From Bacteroidota bacterium (lineage in GTDB: Bacteria > Bacteroidota > Bacteroidia > NS11-12g > UBA9320): a stretch of DNA of 64,000 nucleotides. The DNA is taken from assembly GCA_016124755.1 (NCBI GenBank), contig WGNA01000022.1, positions 1 to 64,000 on the forward strand, given 5' to 3'. A program made the translations under genes and the position numbers. Positions 7,742 to 16,286 of the stretch are shown here, piece after piece. The notes beneath the pieces were generated by a model. That model had not been told where the DNA came from, searched no databases, and saw nothing but the letters and a program-made list of their open reading frames with translations. Positions within the stretch are counted from its first letter, which is position 1. The number at the start of each line of letters is the position of its first letter.

Positions 7742-8542
7742 CTAAAGCGGATTATTTTTAATGTAGGCATCAATTTCTTTCAGGCAGTTATTGATCAAAG
7801 CTATCGTTGATTTGAGATCCTGTATCATCATTGTTCTTCCTATCAATGCTTCATTTACTAGCGTTTCGTATTCCGGATCATTCATTAATTTATCGTAGTC
7901 GTTTGGTATTCCGAAAAGCATTATTTTGGTATTTTGACCTAATTTAGGAACGTAGGCAGTGATCGATTTTACGGTTGATGTATCGCAAATATTCAAATTG
8001 TTTTTGCTCCTAAAATTTGCCTGATAATATGGGAATAATACTCTTGCAGCATTACGTCGAGTGTTCACTTTTTGTGTAATGCGGTCATAACCTGATTCAT
8101 ATATCTCGGTAATAAGCGAAAGAAGTTTATCAGATTTGATAATATTCAAATTTCCATTTTTAAGTGCTTCGTAGGATGATTTCTTCGGGAAGGTGTAGTT
8201 AAAAGAGACACTGTTGTAAAAGTCGACATACATGGAATCGTGCAGTTCAGGTTTAGAAGCAATATATTTTAAAATGTCCAACGTAGATTGTTGATATGAT
8301 GTGTGATCTCGAAGATCAACTTCCAGTTCCAACAACTGAACCTTTAATTCGGTCTCAATGTTTTTCAACTGAATATGCTCCGCAACACGGTTTTTTCGTT
8401 CATCATTCCAATTGTTTATTTGAAGTGCGATCAAAATACCGATTACAACAAGAACGATCTCTCTTAAAGCATACAAGAGATAATTGCTAAATTTTTTTTC
8501 ATTGATTAGGCTCTGCTTTATGCTTTGAAAGACTCTTATCAT
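7742..8542 (-). CDS. DUF6090 family membrane protein
   Basis: 266 residues: a basic N-terminal segment (MIRVFQSIKQSLINEKK), one TM helix around residues 28-46 (EIVLVVIGILIALQINNWN), then a helical extracytoplasmic region. It is a paralogue of the protein at 231-977. It is the first gene downstream of promoter-element copy B and is followed within 3 nt by the esterase gene. The function of DUF6090 is unknown; the pairing with an esterase may reflect only shared promoter use. Confidence 0.85.
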   Translation of the reverse strand: MIRVFQSIKQSLINEKKFSNYLLYALREIVLVVIGILIALQINNWNDERKNRVAEHIQLKNIETELKVQLLELEVDLRDHTSYQQSTLDILKYIASKPELHDSMYVDFYNSVSFNYTFPKKSSYEALKNGNLNIIKSDKLLSLITEIYESGYDRITQKVNTRRNAARVLFPYYQANFRSKNNLNICDTSTVKSITAYVPKLGQNTKIMLFGIPNDYDKLMNDPEYETLVNEALIGRTMMIQDLKSTIALINNCLKEIDAYIKNNPL

Positions 8543-8564
8543 AATCTTTTAATTGGGTATAAAC

Positions 8565-8795
8565 AAGTTCATATCCCCAAATATAACTTTCCGATCCATC
8601 TAAAATTAAAGGATAGACCCAAGATCAGAAATTTATTTGTATCTCGTATTGTGCCCATCACGGATAGATTCTTGGTATTTAATAGATCTAAGTGGAATAT
8701 CTCACCTGCAACTTTTAAACATTAAACCCAAATGTGATTAATCGAAGCAATGAGAATTAGAAAGTGCCAACACCTGATCGGCTTCGGTATATTTA
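8565..8795 (-). promoter_or_regulatory. Dispersed promoter element, copy B
   Basis: About 230 bp matching copy A (5804-6031) from end to end, including the segments AAACCCAAATGTGATTAATC and CTGATCGGCTTCGGTATAT. On the minus strand the -7 box is TATATTTG (8585-8578). The -33 position reads TTTA instead of TTTG. Homology ends at GTT (plus AAC 8562-8564), 14 nt from the -7 box, exactly as in copies A and C. It promotes the DUF6090-esterase module. From here to 8875 no gene is seen. Confidence 0.75.
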
Positions 8796-8875
8796 AATCA
8801 TTACAACTCCAAGTAGAATTTCAATTTTCAGATTCATCAATTTTTTTAAGGTTTGGTTGGCAAACGTTTGGGATA

Positions 8876-9475
8876 TTATTTTATATAGGCTTTGAGTTCA
8901 TTAAGACCAATTCCTTTTGTCTTAGTAATTTGCCAAATGCCAATTTTTTCTACTGTTGCATACCAAGTAAACACCTGATCATCCTTTACACGATAGGCCA
9001 TAATGCTCCCTCTTTGGTTAATTTGTGTGTTTGACGAAAACCAAATAAAAAGTCCGTTTGAAGTGTATTCTGCGATTCGATTATGAATGTTGTCTTTGCT
9101 ACTTCTACGCCTGTGAAGGGTCTTTTTAATTTTTTCGTTTCCCGTGTCCTGTTTTATAAAGAACTTTGAATAGACCACACGGTTGGGGTTGAAAGGTGGG
9201 ACTGAAATTTTTTCTCGCCATACATTTTCAAGTGCTGCATCTATTTGATCTTTCATTCCTCCAAAGTCAAATGGTACGACAGTTTGGCCTGAGTAATTTA
9301 ACCATTTGTGATCAAACCAGTTTTTTATTTTTACAAATACAACCTCTTTTATCGAGTACTGAAATATTAAGGATCCCATTATGGCATTTACAATGTCAAT
9401 GAACTCTTGGGAGTCACCTTTTTCAACTTGTATTTTCTGATAATCTTTCAGCATCTTTAATTGTGTGCTAACCAT
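8876..9475 (-). CDS. Protein of unknown function
   Basis: 199 residues from ATG 9475 (MVSTQLKMLKDYQK). A longer frame from a TTG at 9505 would overlap the upstream gene and is less likely. The protein looks soluble: no signal peptide or TM segment, many Lys and Trp, and a C-terminal half with short predicted strands (IAYTSNG-like, MAYRVKDDQ). It follows the lipoprotein gene at 9498-10475 with a 22-nt gap, so it is co-transcribed from promoter-element copy C. I do not recognise the family. Confidence 0.6.
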   Translation of the reverse strand: MVSTQLKMLKDYQKIQVEKGDSQEFIDIVNAIMGSLIFQYSIKEVVFVKIKNWFDHKWLNYSGQTVVPFDFGGMKDQIDAALENVWREKISVPPFNPNRVVYSKFFIKQDTGNEKIKKTLHRRRSSKDNIHNRIAEYTSNGLFIWFSSNTQINQRGSIMAYRVKDDQVFTWYATVEKIGIWQITKTKGIGLNELKAYIK

Positions 9476-9497
9476 TTGAAGGTTTGGCAGTAGGCAT

Positions 9498-10475
9498 TTA
9501 ATCAACTTTTACTAACTCCTCTTTAATCTTGAAAGTAGCCATGTCCATTGATCTAACTACAACATAACCCTTGTGCTGGTTGCTTTTTTCAATTACATCA
9601 ACACCTGCTTCCCATTGATCGCAATGTGTTGTGATTGGTTCAACAAAATTTTGCCATGAACTGGCACCTTTAGTCAATACCAAATATGACCTCCAACAGC
9701 TTGTCCACCATTTAGGTAATAGCCCAATCTCATCAGTTCCATTATTATCTAAATCTCCCTCATTTATCGGCGAGCCCCCAATACATGACTCCACCGTTAT
9801 AGGCTTAAGATTTGAGTTGGAAAACACAATTTGGCATTGACATTTTCCTATGCATTCACCAAAGCTTTCACCTTCTTTACCAGGTTCTGGAAAATCTGGT
9901 TCTAACAACCACATGAATTCTTTCTTACCATCCCCATCATAATCTCCTTCAACAGCATCAGCAGGAATACGAATTTCATACTTGGCGGTTTGGTTGTTCT
10001 TCTTTTCTGGGTTCGATTTGGTTGAAAGATTCGCATCTGTGATCATATCGCCTTCATTTATAATAACCCAATTCTTGTCAACATATTCGAATACTAAGTA
10101 CGAAGGGTAATCAACACTTTGTCCATCTATAGTTACTTTTTTAACAAAGCTGCATTTTTGACCTTTACCATAAGATTCGATCTCAATTTCTCCCACGATT
10201 TGCTGATAAAAAGCCTTTTGATTATTTAGAAGCTTTAACTTCCTCTCAACACATAAGATTCTTGATAGACTCTGTTGATAGAAGATCACTGAATCTCCGT
10301 ACAAAGTCGAAAACTGGGTTTGGTTTTTTTCGTTGTGAGCTTTATTCCATGCTTCGACCAAATTCCTCAGGGTTTGTTGATCATTTTCATTAGTACGGTC
10401 AGAATTATTACAACTAAATATCAGTTGTGAAAGGAATATGACAAGGAGAATGTTTATAACTGCCAACTTGTTCAT
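9498..10475 (-). CDS. Lipoprotein with NTF2-like and Asp-rich (FG-GAP-like) regions
   Basis: 325 residues from ATG 10475. The in-frame ATG at 10502 is excluded because it lies inside the promoter. The lipobox LIFSC follows MNKLAVINILLVIFLSQ. Residues about 30-125 resemble a SnoaL/NTF2-like domain (TLRNLVEAWNKAHNEKN and a later VIINEGDM). The later part has two calcium-loop-like motifs, DYDGDGKKEF and DLDNNGTDEI, plus several Cys (CIGKCQCQ), as in FG-GAP/VCBS-type repeats. It is an envelope protein of unknown partner. The start codon lies only 5 nt past the -7 box, so its mRNA is probably leaderless. Confidence 0.7.
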   Translation of the reverse strand: MNKLAVINILLVIFLSQLIFSCNNSDRTNENDQQTLRNLVEAWNKAHNEKNQTQFSTLYGDSVIFYQQSLSRILCVERKLKLLNNQKAFYQQIVGEIEIESYGKGQKCSFVKKVTIDGQSVDYPSYLVFEYVDKNWVIINEGDMITDANLSTKSNPEKKNNQTAKYEIRIPADAVEGDYDGDGKKEFMWLLEPDFPEPGKEGESFGECIGKCQCQIVFSNSNLKPITVESCIGGSPINEGDLDNNGTDEIGLLPKWWTSCWRSYLVLTKGASSWQNFVEPITTHCDQWEAGVDVIEKSNQHKGYVVVRSMDMATFKIKEELVKVD

Positions 10476-10555
10476 ACCCTCAAATATAACTCTCCAACCC
10501 ATCCGAAATCAAAGGATAAACCCGACCTTCAGAATTTATTGGTGTCTCAGTTTAA
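10468..10555 (-). promoter_or_regulatory. Dispersed promoter element, copy C (short)
   Basis: About 80 bp of homology to copies A and B. On the minus strand: TTTG (plus CAAA 10510-10513), a 21-bp spacer, then TATATTTG (10488-10481), identical in spacing to copy A. Homology ends at GTT (plus AAC 10465-10467), already inside the coding region of the gene it drives. The outer 150 bp found in A and B is missing here. Confidence 0.7.
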
Positions 10556-10606
10556 TGAATAGAAAACACCGTTATTCCGAAATTCAACCAACACACATCA
10601 TCCGCT

Positions 10607-11131
10607 TCATTCCTCATTTACCGCAAACCAGGATGCGATTCGTTTTGCAAAAACCACGCAGCAAACTCCTATAAGTACTTTAATGGCGGATGCGATATAC
10701 CAGTTGGATTTTAACCAATTATCTCTTCGTTCTTCGGGAGATAAAGGGATCATATTTTTTAACTGAACAAGAAGATAGGGCAGTGTCCAGGCGAGTAGGA
10801 GAATTCCGGATACGATCAGCGCTATTTCATAACTGACTCTGCGATTAACGGAAATATTTACAGACTCTTCAAAATCGGATTGACCGCAAACTAATTTAAC
10901 AATGCTTTGGGTTTTAAAAGTAAGAATCAAACCAAAAATAAAGGTGAATAGAAAGGTTAGAATACTCAGATAAATTACCCAGGTTTCACTGATGCTAAAG
11001 AATAAATCGGTTCCTGCAAAGCTGATCAGATAAATGGTGTTCAAAACATCCCGGAGATTATCGAATGAGGATAAGAATACATAAATACCAAGGAGTTTGA
11101 TGGATACTTCGTAGATGTCGGATTTTTTCAT
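10607..11131 (-). CDS. Four-helix membrane protein of unknown function
   Basis: 174 residues with four hydrophobic segments, around residues 10-35, 47-72, 100-125 and 148-168. The short N-terminus MKKSDIYEVSIKLLG suggests a cytoplasmic start. No catalytic or transport motif is evident. It is the last gene of the module that begins at promoter-element copy D, after the CoiA-like and NTR-like genes, although the 151-bp gap upstream may hold its own promoter. The family is not recognised. Confidence 0.65.
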   Translation of the reverse strand: MKKSDIYEVSIKLLGIYVFLSSFDNLRDVLNTIYLISFAGTDLFFSISETWVIYLSILTFLFTFIFGLILTFKTQSIVKLVCGQSDFEESVNISVNRRVSYEIALIVSGILLLAWTLPYLLVQLKNMIPLSPEERRDNWLKSNWYIASAIKVLIGVCCVVFAKRIASWFAVNEE

Positions 11132-11282
11132 GAGGATTATTTTGTAATGAGTTGAGTTTGTAATTTGCTATAAATCTTTCATGAGTGGGGAGCCAAAAAA
11201 TTACAAAGGATAATCTTAATGCTAATACACATATCATTAAATATAAATACAGTAAATGAACAATATCTTGGGCTTAATACAG

Positions 11283-11858
11283 TCATCTTTTGTATCTAAT
11301 CATAAGTGTTAAATTCAATAAAATAGATAAACCCAGCAGAGAGATTAAAATTACCTCACCTGTATATACAGTTTTGGAATTTGTCTTTGTTTGTACCTTT
11401 GACTTTCTATAGATTTTTTTAGGTTTACCTAAAATTTCAAAATCAAGAGCAGCCTCACTTGACAGTTTATTGGGATCGCAGATACTTGCGACATAGATGG
11501 GATTGGAGCACATGGGTATTCCAACATTAACTGCATAAATTAAATAAGTGGAATCGACCCGAAAGTTATAACTGCTGGATTTCCCTTCCCGGAAGATCTT
11601 AATTAAGTGACTCATTTCACTTGTTCTTGTCCATGCTCTAAATGGCTCGATCAAATAATAATTTTCCGGGAAATCCCGAAATTGGTCAACGTTGTTTGAA
11701 TCTTTGACTATCTCAACTATTTTTCCCTCAAAAACAAATACATCGGAGTTATTTAAAAAACGATGAATTTGGTTAGCTAAAGTTGTGTCAATTTGAAGGC
11801 AGCAGGCATTAGCGATGGAACTGAGGACTAAAAGTAAAATGGTGAGTCTGGATTTCAT
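11283..11858 (-). CDS. Secreted NTR/TIMP-like domain protein with C-terminal anchor
   Basis: 191 residues. A signal peptide ends SIANA before CCLQ. The pattern DVFVFEGKIVEIV, then STYLIYAVNVG, then C-x-NPIYVASIC resembles bacterial netrin/TIMP-like OB folds (Cys near the new N-terminus, a FxGKV strand, YLVYA and a Cys pair). A hydrophobic helix around residues 168-186 followed by RYKR anchors the C-terminus, so the domain would face the periplasm. Such proteins are often of unknown function. The NTR assignment comes from pattern only, and I am moderately sure of it. Confidence 0.6.
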   Translation of the reverse strand: MKSRLTILLLVLSSIANACCLQIDTTLANQIHRFLNNSDVFVFEGKIVEIVKDSNNVDQFRDFPENYYLIEPFRAWTRTSEMSHLIKIFREGKSSSYNFRVDSTYLIYAVNVGIPMCSNPIYVASICDPNKLSSEAALDFEILGKPKKIYRKSKVQTKTNSKTVYTGEVILISLLGLSILLNLTLMIRYKR

Positions 11859-11965
11859 TGAGCGTAAATGTAAGCATTTGGGTTGGACAAAATTCTAATC
11901 TTAAAACTGTTAATCATAGTTAGATGAATTAAGGCAAAGTTGTCGGAATTTCCTTGACCTATAAC

Positions 11966-12676
11966 CTATAAGGGGCATGGCGAATGTTGATTGTAATATT
12001 CATAATTCCCACCATATTTTTTTATAAAATCTGTTTTGGCTATATATGTTCCCCTGATCTGGTTTGTCCCCATCCCTTCTTTGACCCAAAAAAGTTTATC
12101 GCAATTAAAATCAATAAATATATGCCTTTCGACCGCAATCCAACTTCGTCTTGGTCGCTTCCAATCAAAGAACTGGTCATTTTTGCCTTTTATAATTTCT
12201 GGTTTTTTTCTTATCCAACGCACAGGTTTTTGAGGAAGACTTTTTATCATTCGATAATCCTCATCTTCCCAAAAATCCTTGACTATTAAATTTTGTTTGA
12301 AACTTGCCCCGTTGATCAACCAAATCATACGTTCACCATAGAATTCTTCGCGTTCTCTTATGGTTGTCTTGGAAATAAGGGAGTTCTGTAGTTCTATTAT
12401 AACCTTATTATTTGTTAAAACATCTGCAATATGCCACTTACCATCTTTGTCAATTCTAATTTCATTATTATCCTTTCCAAATGTTAATTTCCATTGTTTG
12501 TGCCATAGAGATTCAGGTTCATTCCAGAGGTCGCAATCAGTTTTTTTAAAATGCGACCAATGCCAAATATTAGTCTCACCACACTTTGAAAAGACAGGTT
12601 CTTGACAAGCAGGACAGATCCCTTTTGTTTTTGGAAGAGCTTCAACTTTTTCACCACTAACAATTGCCCAAATCAT
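11966..12676 (-). CDS. CoiA-like nuclease family protein
   Basis: 236 residues. The N-terminal part has a zinc-like pattern: C21-x2-C24, H39/H42 and C48, inside CPACQEPVFSKCG and WHWSHFKKTDCD. A PD-(D/E)xK-type core follows, with D85 in WHIADV and E95-x-Q97 in VIIELQNSLIS. This arrangement is that of competence CoiA-like proteins, which act on DNA; in Bacteroidota such genes often sit in accessory islands with no competence locus. No other competence gene is nearby. It heads a module behind the diverged promoter-element copy D. The family call is reasonably firm; the biological role is open. Confidence 0.8.
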   Translation of the reverse strand: MIWAIVSGEKVEALPKTKGICPACQEPVFSKCGETNIWHWSHFKKTDCDLWNEPESLWHKQWKLTFGKDNNEIRIDKDGKWHIADVLTNNKVIIELQNSLISKTTIREREEFYGERMIWLINGASFKQNLIVKDFWEDEDYRMIKSLPQKPVRWIRKKPEIIKGKNDQFFDWKRPRRSWIAVERHIFIDFNCDKLFWVKEGMGTNQIRGTYIAKTDFIKKYGGNYEYYNQHSPCPL

Positions 12677-12709
12677 CTCGTTGGTATAAAATTACTAATT
12701 GCTTCTTTT

Positions 12710-12765
12710 CCCAAATATAATCATCCCTTTCATCCAATATTAACAGAACTCCTATCCCAATCAAT
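12710..12765 (-). promoter_or_regulatory. Dispersed promoter element, copy D (diverged)
   Basis: On the minus strand it reads TTAATATTGGATG, then TTATATTTGGG, aligning with TTAATTTTAGATGG and TTATATTTGGG of copy B. The -7 box TATATTTG is at 12719-12712, and the CoiA-like start is 35 nt downstream. The -33 box is not clear, and the GTT junction seen in A-C is absent. Confidence 0.45.
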
Positions 12766-12830
12766 TTTTTCTGTTCCATTTATGCTGATAAAGCTATAGA
12801 CATATCATTCTTTGAAACTCAAAATAAAAA

Positions 12831-13435
12831 GGCTTTCGTCAGTAATTCTCCAATTTATGCTGACAATGCCGAACCTTAAAAATATTTGGATAACCAGATG
12901 AACGAAGGCATTCGTCAGTAATTCCCCAATTTATACTGACAATGCCAAACCTTTAAATACTTGAATAACCAGATTAAAAGAGGCATTCGTCAGTAATTCC
13001 CCAATTTATACGGACAATGCCGAGCCTTAAAAATATTTGGATAACCAGATGAATGAAGGCATTCGTCAGTAATTCTCGTATTCTCCAATTCTCCATTTCT
13101 CCATTTCCCCAATTTATACTGACAATGCCGAACCTTAAAAATATTTGGATAACCAGATGAACGAAGGCATTCGTCAGTAATTCTCGTATTCCCCAATTTA
13201 TACTGACAATGCCAAACCTTTAAATACTTGAATAACCAGATTTAAAGAGGCATTCGTCAGTAATTCTCCAATTCCCCAATTTATACGGACAATGCCAAAC
13301 CTTAAAAATATTTGGATAACCAGATGAACGAAGGCATTCGTCAGTAATTCTCGTATTCCCCAATTTATACGGCCAATGCCGAACCTTAAAAATATTTGGA
13401 TAACCTGATGAACGAAGGCATTGTCAGTATTTCCC
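12831..13435. repeat. Tandem hairpin-unit array, 7 full units plus one truncated
   Basis: Units begin with GGCATTCGTCAGTAATT (first unit GGCTTTCGTC) at 12831, 12907, 12982, 13058, 13166, 13249, 13333 and 13417. Each holds GGCATTcGTCAGTA paired with TACTGACAATGCC, a hairpin with one bulged C. Two tail types alternate: type A (AAAAATATTTGGATAACC) and type B (TTTAAATACTTGAATAACC). The order is A-B-A-A-B-A-A, so units 1-3 and 4-6 form a duplicated triplet. Unit 4 is longer through a short run of TTCTCCA-like repeats. The last unit is cut at 13435 next to the GH92 promoter. No coding potential is seen. Confidence 0.9.
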
Positions 13436-13452
13436 CAACATCAATATCTTTG
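13421..13452 (+). promoter_or_regulatory. Promoter of the GH92 gene
   Basis: TTG at 13421-13423, a 21-bp spacer and TATCTTTG at 13445-13452 fit the Bacteroidota -33/-7 pattern. The start codon is at 13471. The -33 box lies in the truncated last unit of the tandem array. It also rules out the in-frame ATG at 13396 as the start. Confidence 0.6.
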
Positions 13453-13470
13453 TCCACCCAGCACTGTGTT

Positions 13471-16272
13471 ATGACCGCATTCATTAAAAGATTCTCTGTA
13501 TTTCTATTTTTTATTTTGGATTTACATGCGCTCTCTGCACAAAATCTGAATCGTACTTCCTATGTGAATCCGTTTGTGGGAACGGGCGGACACGGACACA
13601 CATTTCCCGGTGCAACCACGCCGTTCGGAATGGTGCAGCTTTCGCCCGATACGCGCATCGACGGGAGCTGGGATGGCTGCGGCGGCTATCATTACAGCGA
13701 TTCTTTTATTTACGGATTTTCACATACACACCTCAGTGGAACCGGTGTGAGTGATTACGGCGACATCCTGATTATGCCGCAAACCGGAAAAACTTCTTTT
13801 GATCCGCAGCAATACAAAGCGGTCTTTTCGCATAAAAATGAAATCGCAAAACCCGGCTATTATTCTGTTATTTTTAACAATGGAATTAAAGCCGAACTCA
13901 CAGCCTCAACCCATGTGGGAATGCATCGGTACACCTTTCCGGAAAAGTCGTTTAGTGTTGTAATTGATCTTCAACATCGAGATAAGCTACTCGATTATAA
14001 AATAGAATTTAAGGAATACGGCATCGGTGTGAAACGCGTTTCGAGAGCCTGGGCTGTTGAACAACATTGTTACGGTTATTTGCAATTTTCTCTACCGTAT
14101 CAACACGAATTCAATTCGGATTCTTCCAAACTGATTTTACATTTTAACAATTCTCAAAAACAACTTTTAGTGAAATGCGGAATTTCTTTCACCGGAATAG
14201 AAGGTGCCTATCATAATCTCGATGCCGAAAAACCCGATTGGGATTTTGATGAATGCGTTTCGGATGCAAATAATTTCTGGATTAAAGAATTAAATCATAT
14301 TGTGGTGGAAGACCGCGACGAGGAAAAACTAAAAGTATTTTTTACCGCGCTTTATCACACCATGGTTCACCCCAATATCGCGATGGATTATGATGGACTT
14401 TACCGGGGAATGGATAATCAGATTCATCAGGCCGACAACTTCACGTATTATTCGGTTTTTTCGCTCTGGGACACGTTTCGCGCTTTTCATCCGCTGTACA
14501 CTTTGCTCGATCCGGAGCGCGTAAACGACTTCATTAAAACCATGCTTACAATGTACCAACAGGGCGGAAGACTGCCGGTTTGGGAGTTGTGCGCCAATGA
14601 AACCGATTGCATGATTGGCTATCACAGTGTTTCGGTAATTGCCGATGCGGTGGCGAAAATCAAAACGGATTTTAATAAAGAACTCGCGTTTGAAGCCATG
14701 AAGAAAAGTGCCAACTGGAATCATCTCGGATTGCCGGAATACAGCCGTTACCATTTTTTGTCGATTGACGACGAGCATGAAAGTGTTTCCAAAACTTTGG
14801 AATATGCATACGACGATTGGTGTATTGCGCAAATGGCAAAAGCACTAAACAAAACCGACGAATACGAGTATTACCTCAATCGTTCGAATGCGTGGCGAAA
14901 TCTTTTCGATCCCGAAACACATTTGATGAGGCCGCGTAAAAACGGCGGTTGGTTAACACCATTTGATCCGCGTGAAGTGAATAATTATTATACCGAAGGA
15001 AATTCATGGCAGTATTCGTTTTTTGTTCCGCAGAATATTCCCGGACTCATCGAAGCGACCGGTGGAAATGCTGCCTTTGAAAAACATCTCGATTCTTTAT
15101 TTACCGCTCCGGAAGCCACCACCGGCAGATCGCAACCCGATATCAGCGGCATGATTGGTCAATATGCGCACGGAAACGAACCAAGTCATCACATTGCGTA
15201 TTTGTATAATTATGTAAGGAAACCGGAAAAGACAAAAGCCATTGTTCACCGTGTGTTAAAGGATTTTTACACCAATGCACCAGACGGATTAATCGGCAAC
15301 GAAGACTGCGGACAAATGAGCGCTTGGTATGTGATGTCGGCTTTGGGAATTTATGCGGTCACACCGGGAATTCCGGAATACCAGTTGGTGGAACCGTATC
15401 TCGATCGCTATGAAGTAAATCCGAGTATTTTTAGTTTTACAGATACATTAATTCGCAACCGATTAAAAAGCGGAAAAACATCGGTTACCCATTCTGAATT
15501 ACTATTTAAAAAAGGGGATGATTTCCGGTTGGAGGAGCCTTCTACCTTTATTCCGTCACCGGTATTTTATGCGCCGAATATGTTGTTCCGCGATTCCATG
15601 AAGGTGCGCATTGAAACGGATAAAAATTGCATTGTAGGTTATAAGATTCCGGGAGAAAATCATTTTCATATTATTAATTACCATGAATATGTTTTAACGA
15701 TAAAAACCGGCACAATCATCGAAGCCTGGGCATGTTGCGGAAGCGACACCAGTGCGCATGTGAGGGCTCAGTATGTAAAATTTCCGCATCCCGATTGGAA
15801 TGTAAAATTGAATTGCACGTATAATCCGCAATACAACGCCGGCGGTCCGAACGGCTTAATCGACGGGCTACATGGTGATAAAAACTGGCAGAAAGGAGGT
15901 TGGCAGGGATATCAGGGGCAGGATTTCGAAGCGGTGATCGATATGAAGAAAGTGCAACCGGTTGAATTTATCGGAATTACTTTTTTGCAGGATACCCGAT
16001 CGTGGATTGTGTTTCCGAAAGAAGTGGTGATTTCCACTTCGACAGACGGCAAGAATTTTAACGTTTTTACCACGATGCATTGCAACGATTCTATTCAGAA
16101 TTTTAATGTTATAATATCGCAACTGAGTATCGATATTGATGCGAATAAATCTCCATTTAAAACGAGGTATATTAAAATTCAGGCTAAAAACTACGGAACG
16201 CTTCCACACTGGCATCAGGGAGCGGGAGGGGAGGCTTTTATTTTTGTTGATGAGATTGAGATTGTGAATTGA
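13471..16272 (+). CDS. GH92 family alpha-mannosidase with C-terminal discoidin-like domain
   Basis: 933 residues from ATG 13471, which gives a proper signal peptide (MTAFIKRFSVFLFF ... ALSAQ). GH92 enzymes are calcium-dependent exo-alpha-mannosidases, mostly alpha-1,2, acting on N-glycan or yeast-mannan chains. Family landmarks are VGTGGHGHTFPGATTPFGM (about residues 35-53), GCGGYHYSD, FSLWDTFRAFHP, DISGMIGQYAHGNEPSHH (ending near 571) and GNEDCGQMSAWYVMSALG (about 609-626). Residues about 785-930 look like an F5/8-type (discoidin) carbohydrate-binding domain (NGLIDGLHG, WQGYQGQDFEAVIDM). It is probably secreted or surface-exposed. It stands alone, with no SusC/D pair nearby, between two repeat blocks. 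Confidence 0.95.
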   Translation: MTAFIKRFSVFLFFILDLHALSAQNLNRTSYVNPFVGTGGHGHTFPGATTPFGMVQLSPDTRIDGSWDGCGGYHYSDSFIYGFSHTHLSGTGVSDYGDILIMPQTGKTSFDPQQYKAVFSHKNEIAKPGYYSVIFNNGIKAELTASTHVGMHRYTFPEKSFSVVIDLQHRDKLLDYKIEFKEYGIGVKRVSRAWAVEQHCYGYLQFSLPYQHEFNSDSSKLILHFNNSQKQLLVKCGISFTGIEGAYHNLDAEKPDWDFDECVSDANNFWIKELNHIVVEDRDEEKLKVFFTALYHTMVHPNIAMDYDGLYRGMDNQIHQADNFTYYSVFSLWDTFRAFHPLYTLLDPERVNDFIKTMLTMYQQGGRLPVWELCANETDCMIGYHSVSVIADAVAKIKTDFNKELAFEAMKKSANWNHLGLPEYSRYHFLSIDDEHESVSKTLEYAYDDWCIAQMAKALNKTDEYEYYLNRSNAWRNLFDPETHLMRPRKNGGWLTPFDPREVNNYYTEGNSWQYSFFVPQNIPGLIEATGGNAAFEKHLDSLFTAPEATTGRSQPDISGMIGQYAHGNEPSHHIAYLYNYVRKPEKTKAIVHRVLKDFYTNAPDGLIGNEDCGQMSAWYVMSALGIYAVTPGIPEYQLVEPYLDRYEVNPSIFSFTDTLIRNRLKSGKTSVTHSELLFKKGDDFRLEEPSTFIPSPVFYAPNMLFRDSMKVRIETDKNCIVGYKIPGENHFHIINYHEYVLTIKTGTIIEAWACCGSDTSAHVRAQYVKFPHPDWNVKLNCTYNPQYNAGGPNGLIDGLHGDKNWQKGGWQGYQGQDFEAVIDMKKVQPVEFIGITFLQDTRSWIVFPKEVVISTSTDGKNFNVFTTMHCNDSIQNFNVIISQLSIDIDANKSPFKTRYIKIQAKNYGTLPHWHQGAGGEAFIFVDEIEIVN

Positions 16273-16286
16273 AACAGACTTCTGCA

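Noticed and set aside
12831-13435. CRISPR array
   Set aside because: The units are 75-108 bp and almost identical along their whole length, with no unique spacers and no cas genes.
13396-13470. Longer start for the GH92 gene
   Set aside because: These 25 codons lie in the repeat array and promoter; the signal peptide begins at 13471.
14329-14832. Antisense frame inside the GH92 gene
   Set aside because: Shadow of a strongly recognised coding frame; no motif.
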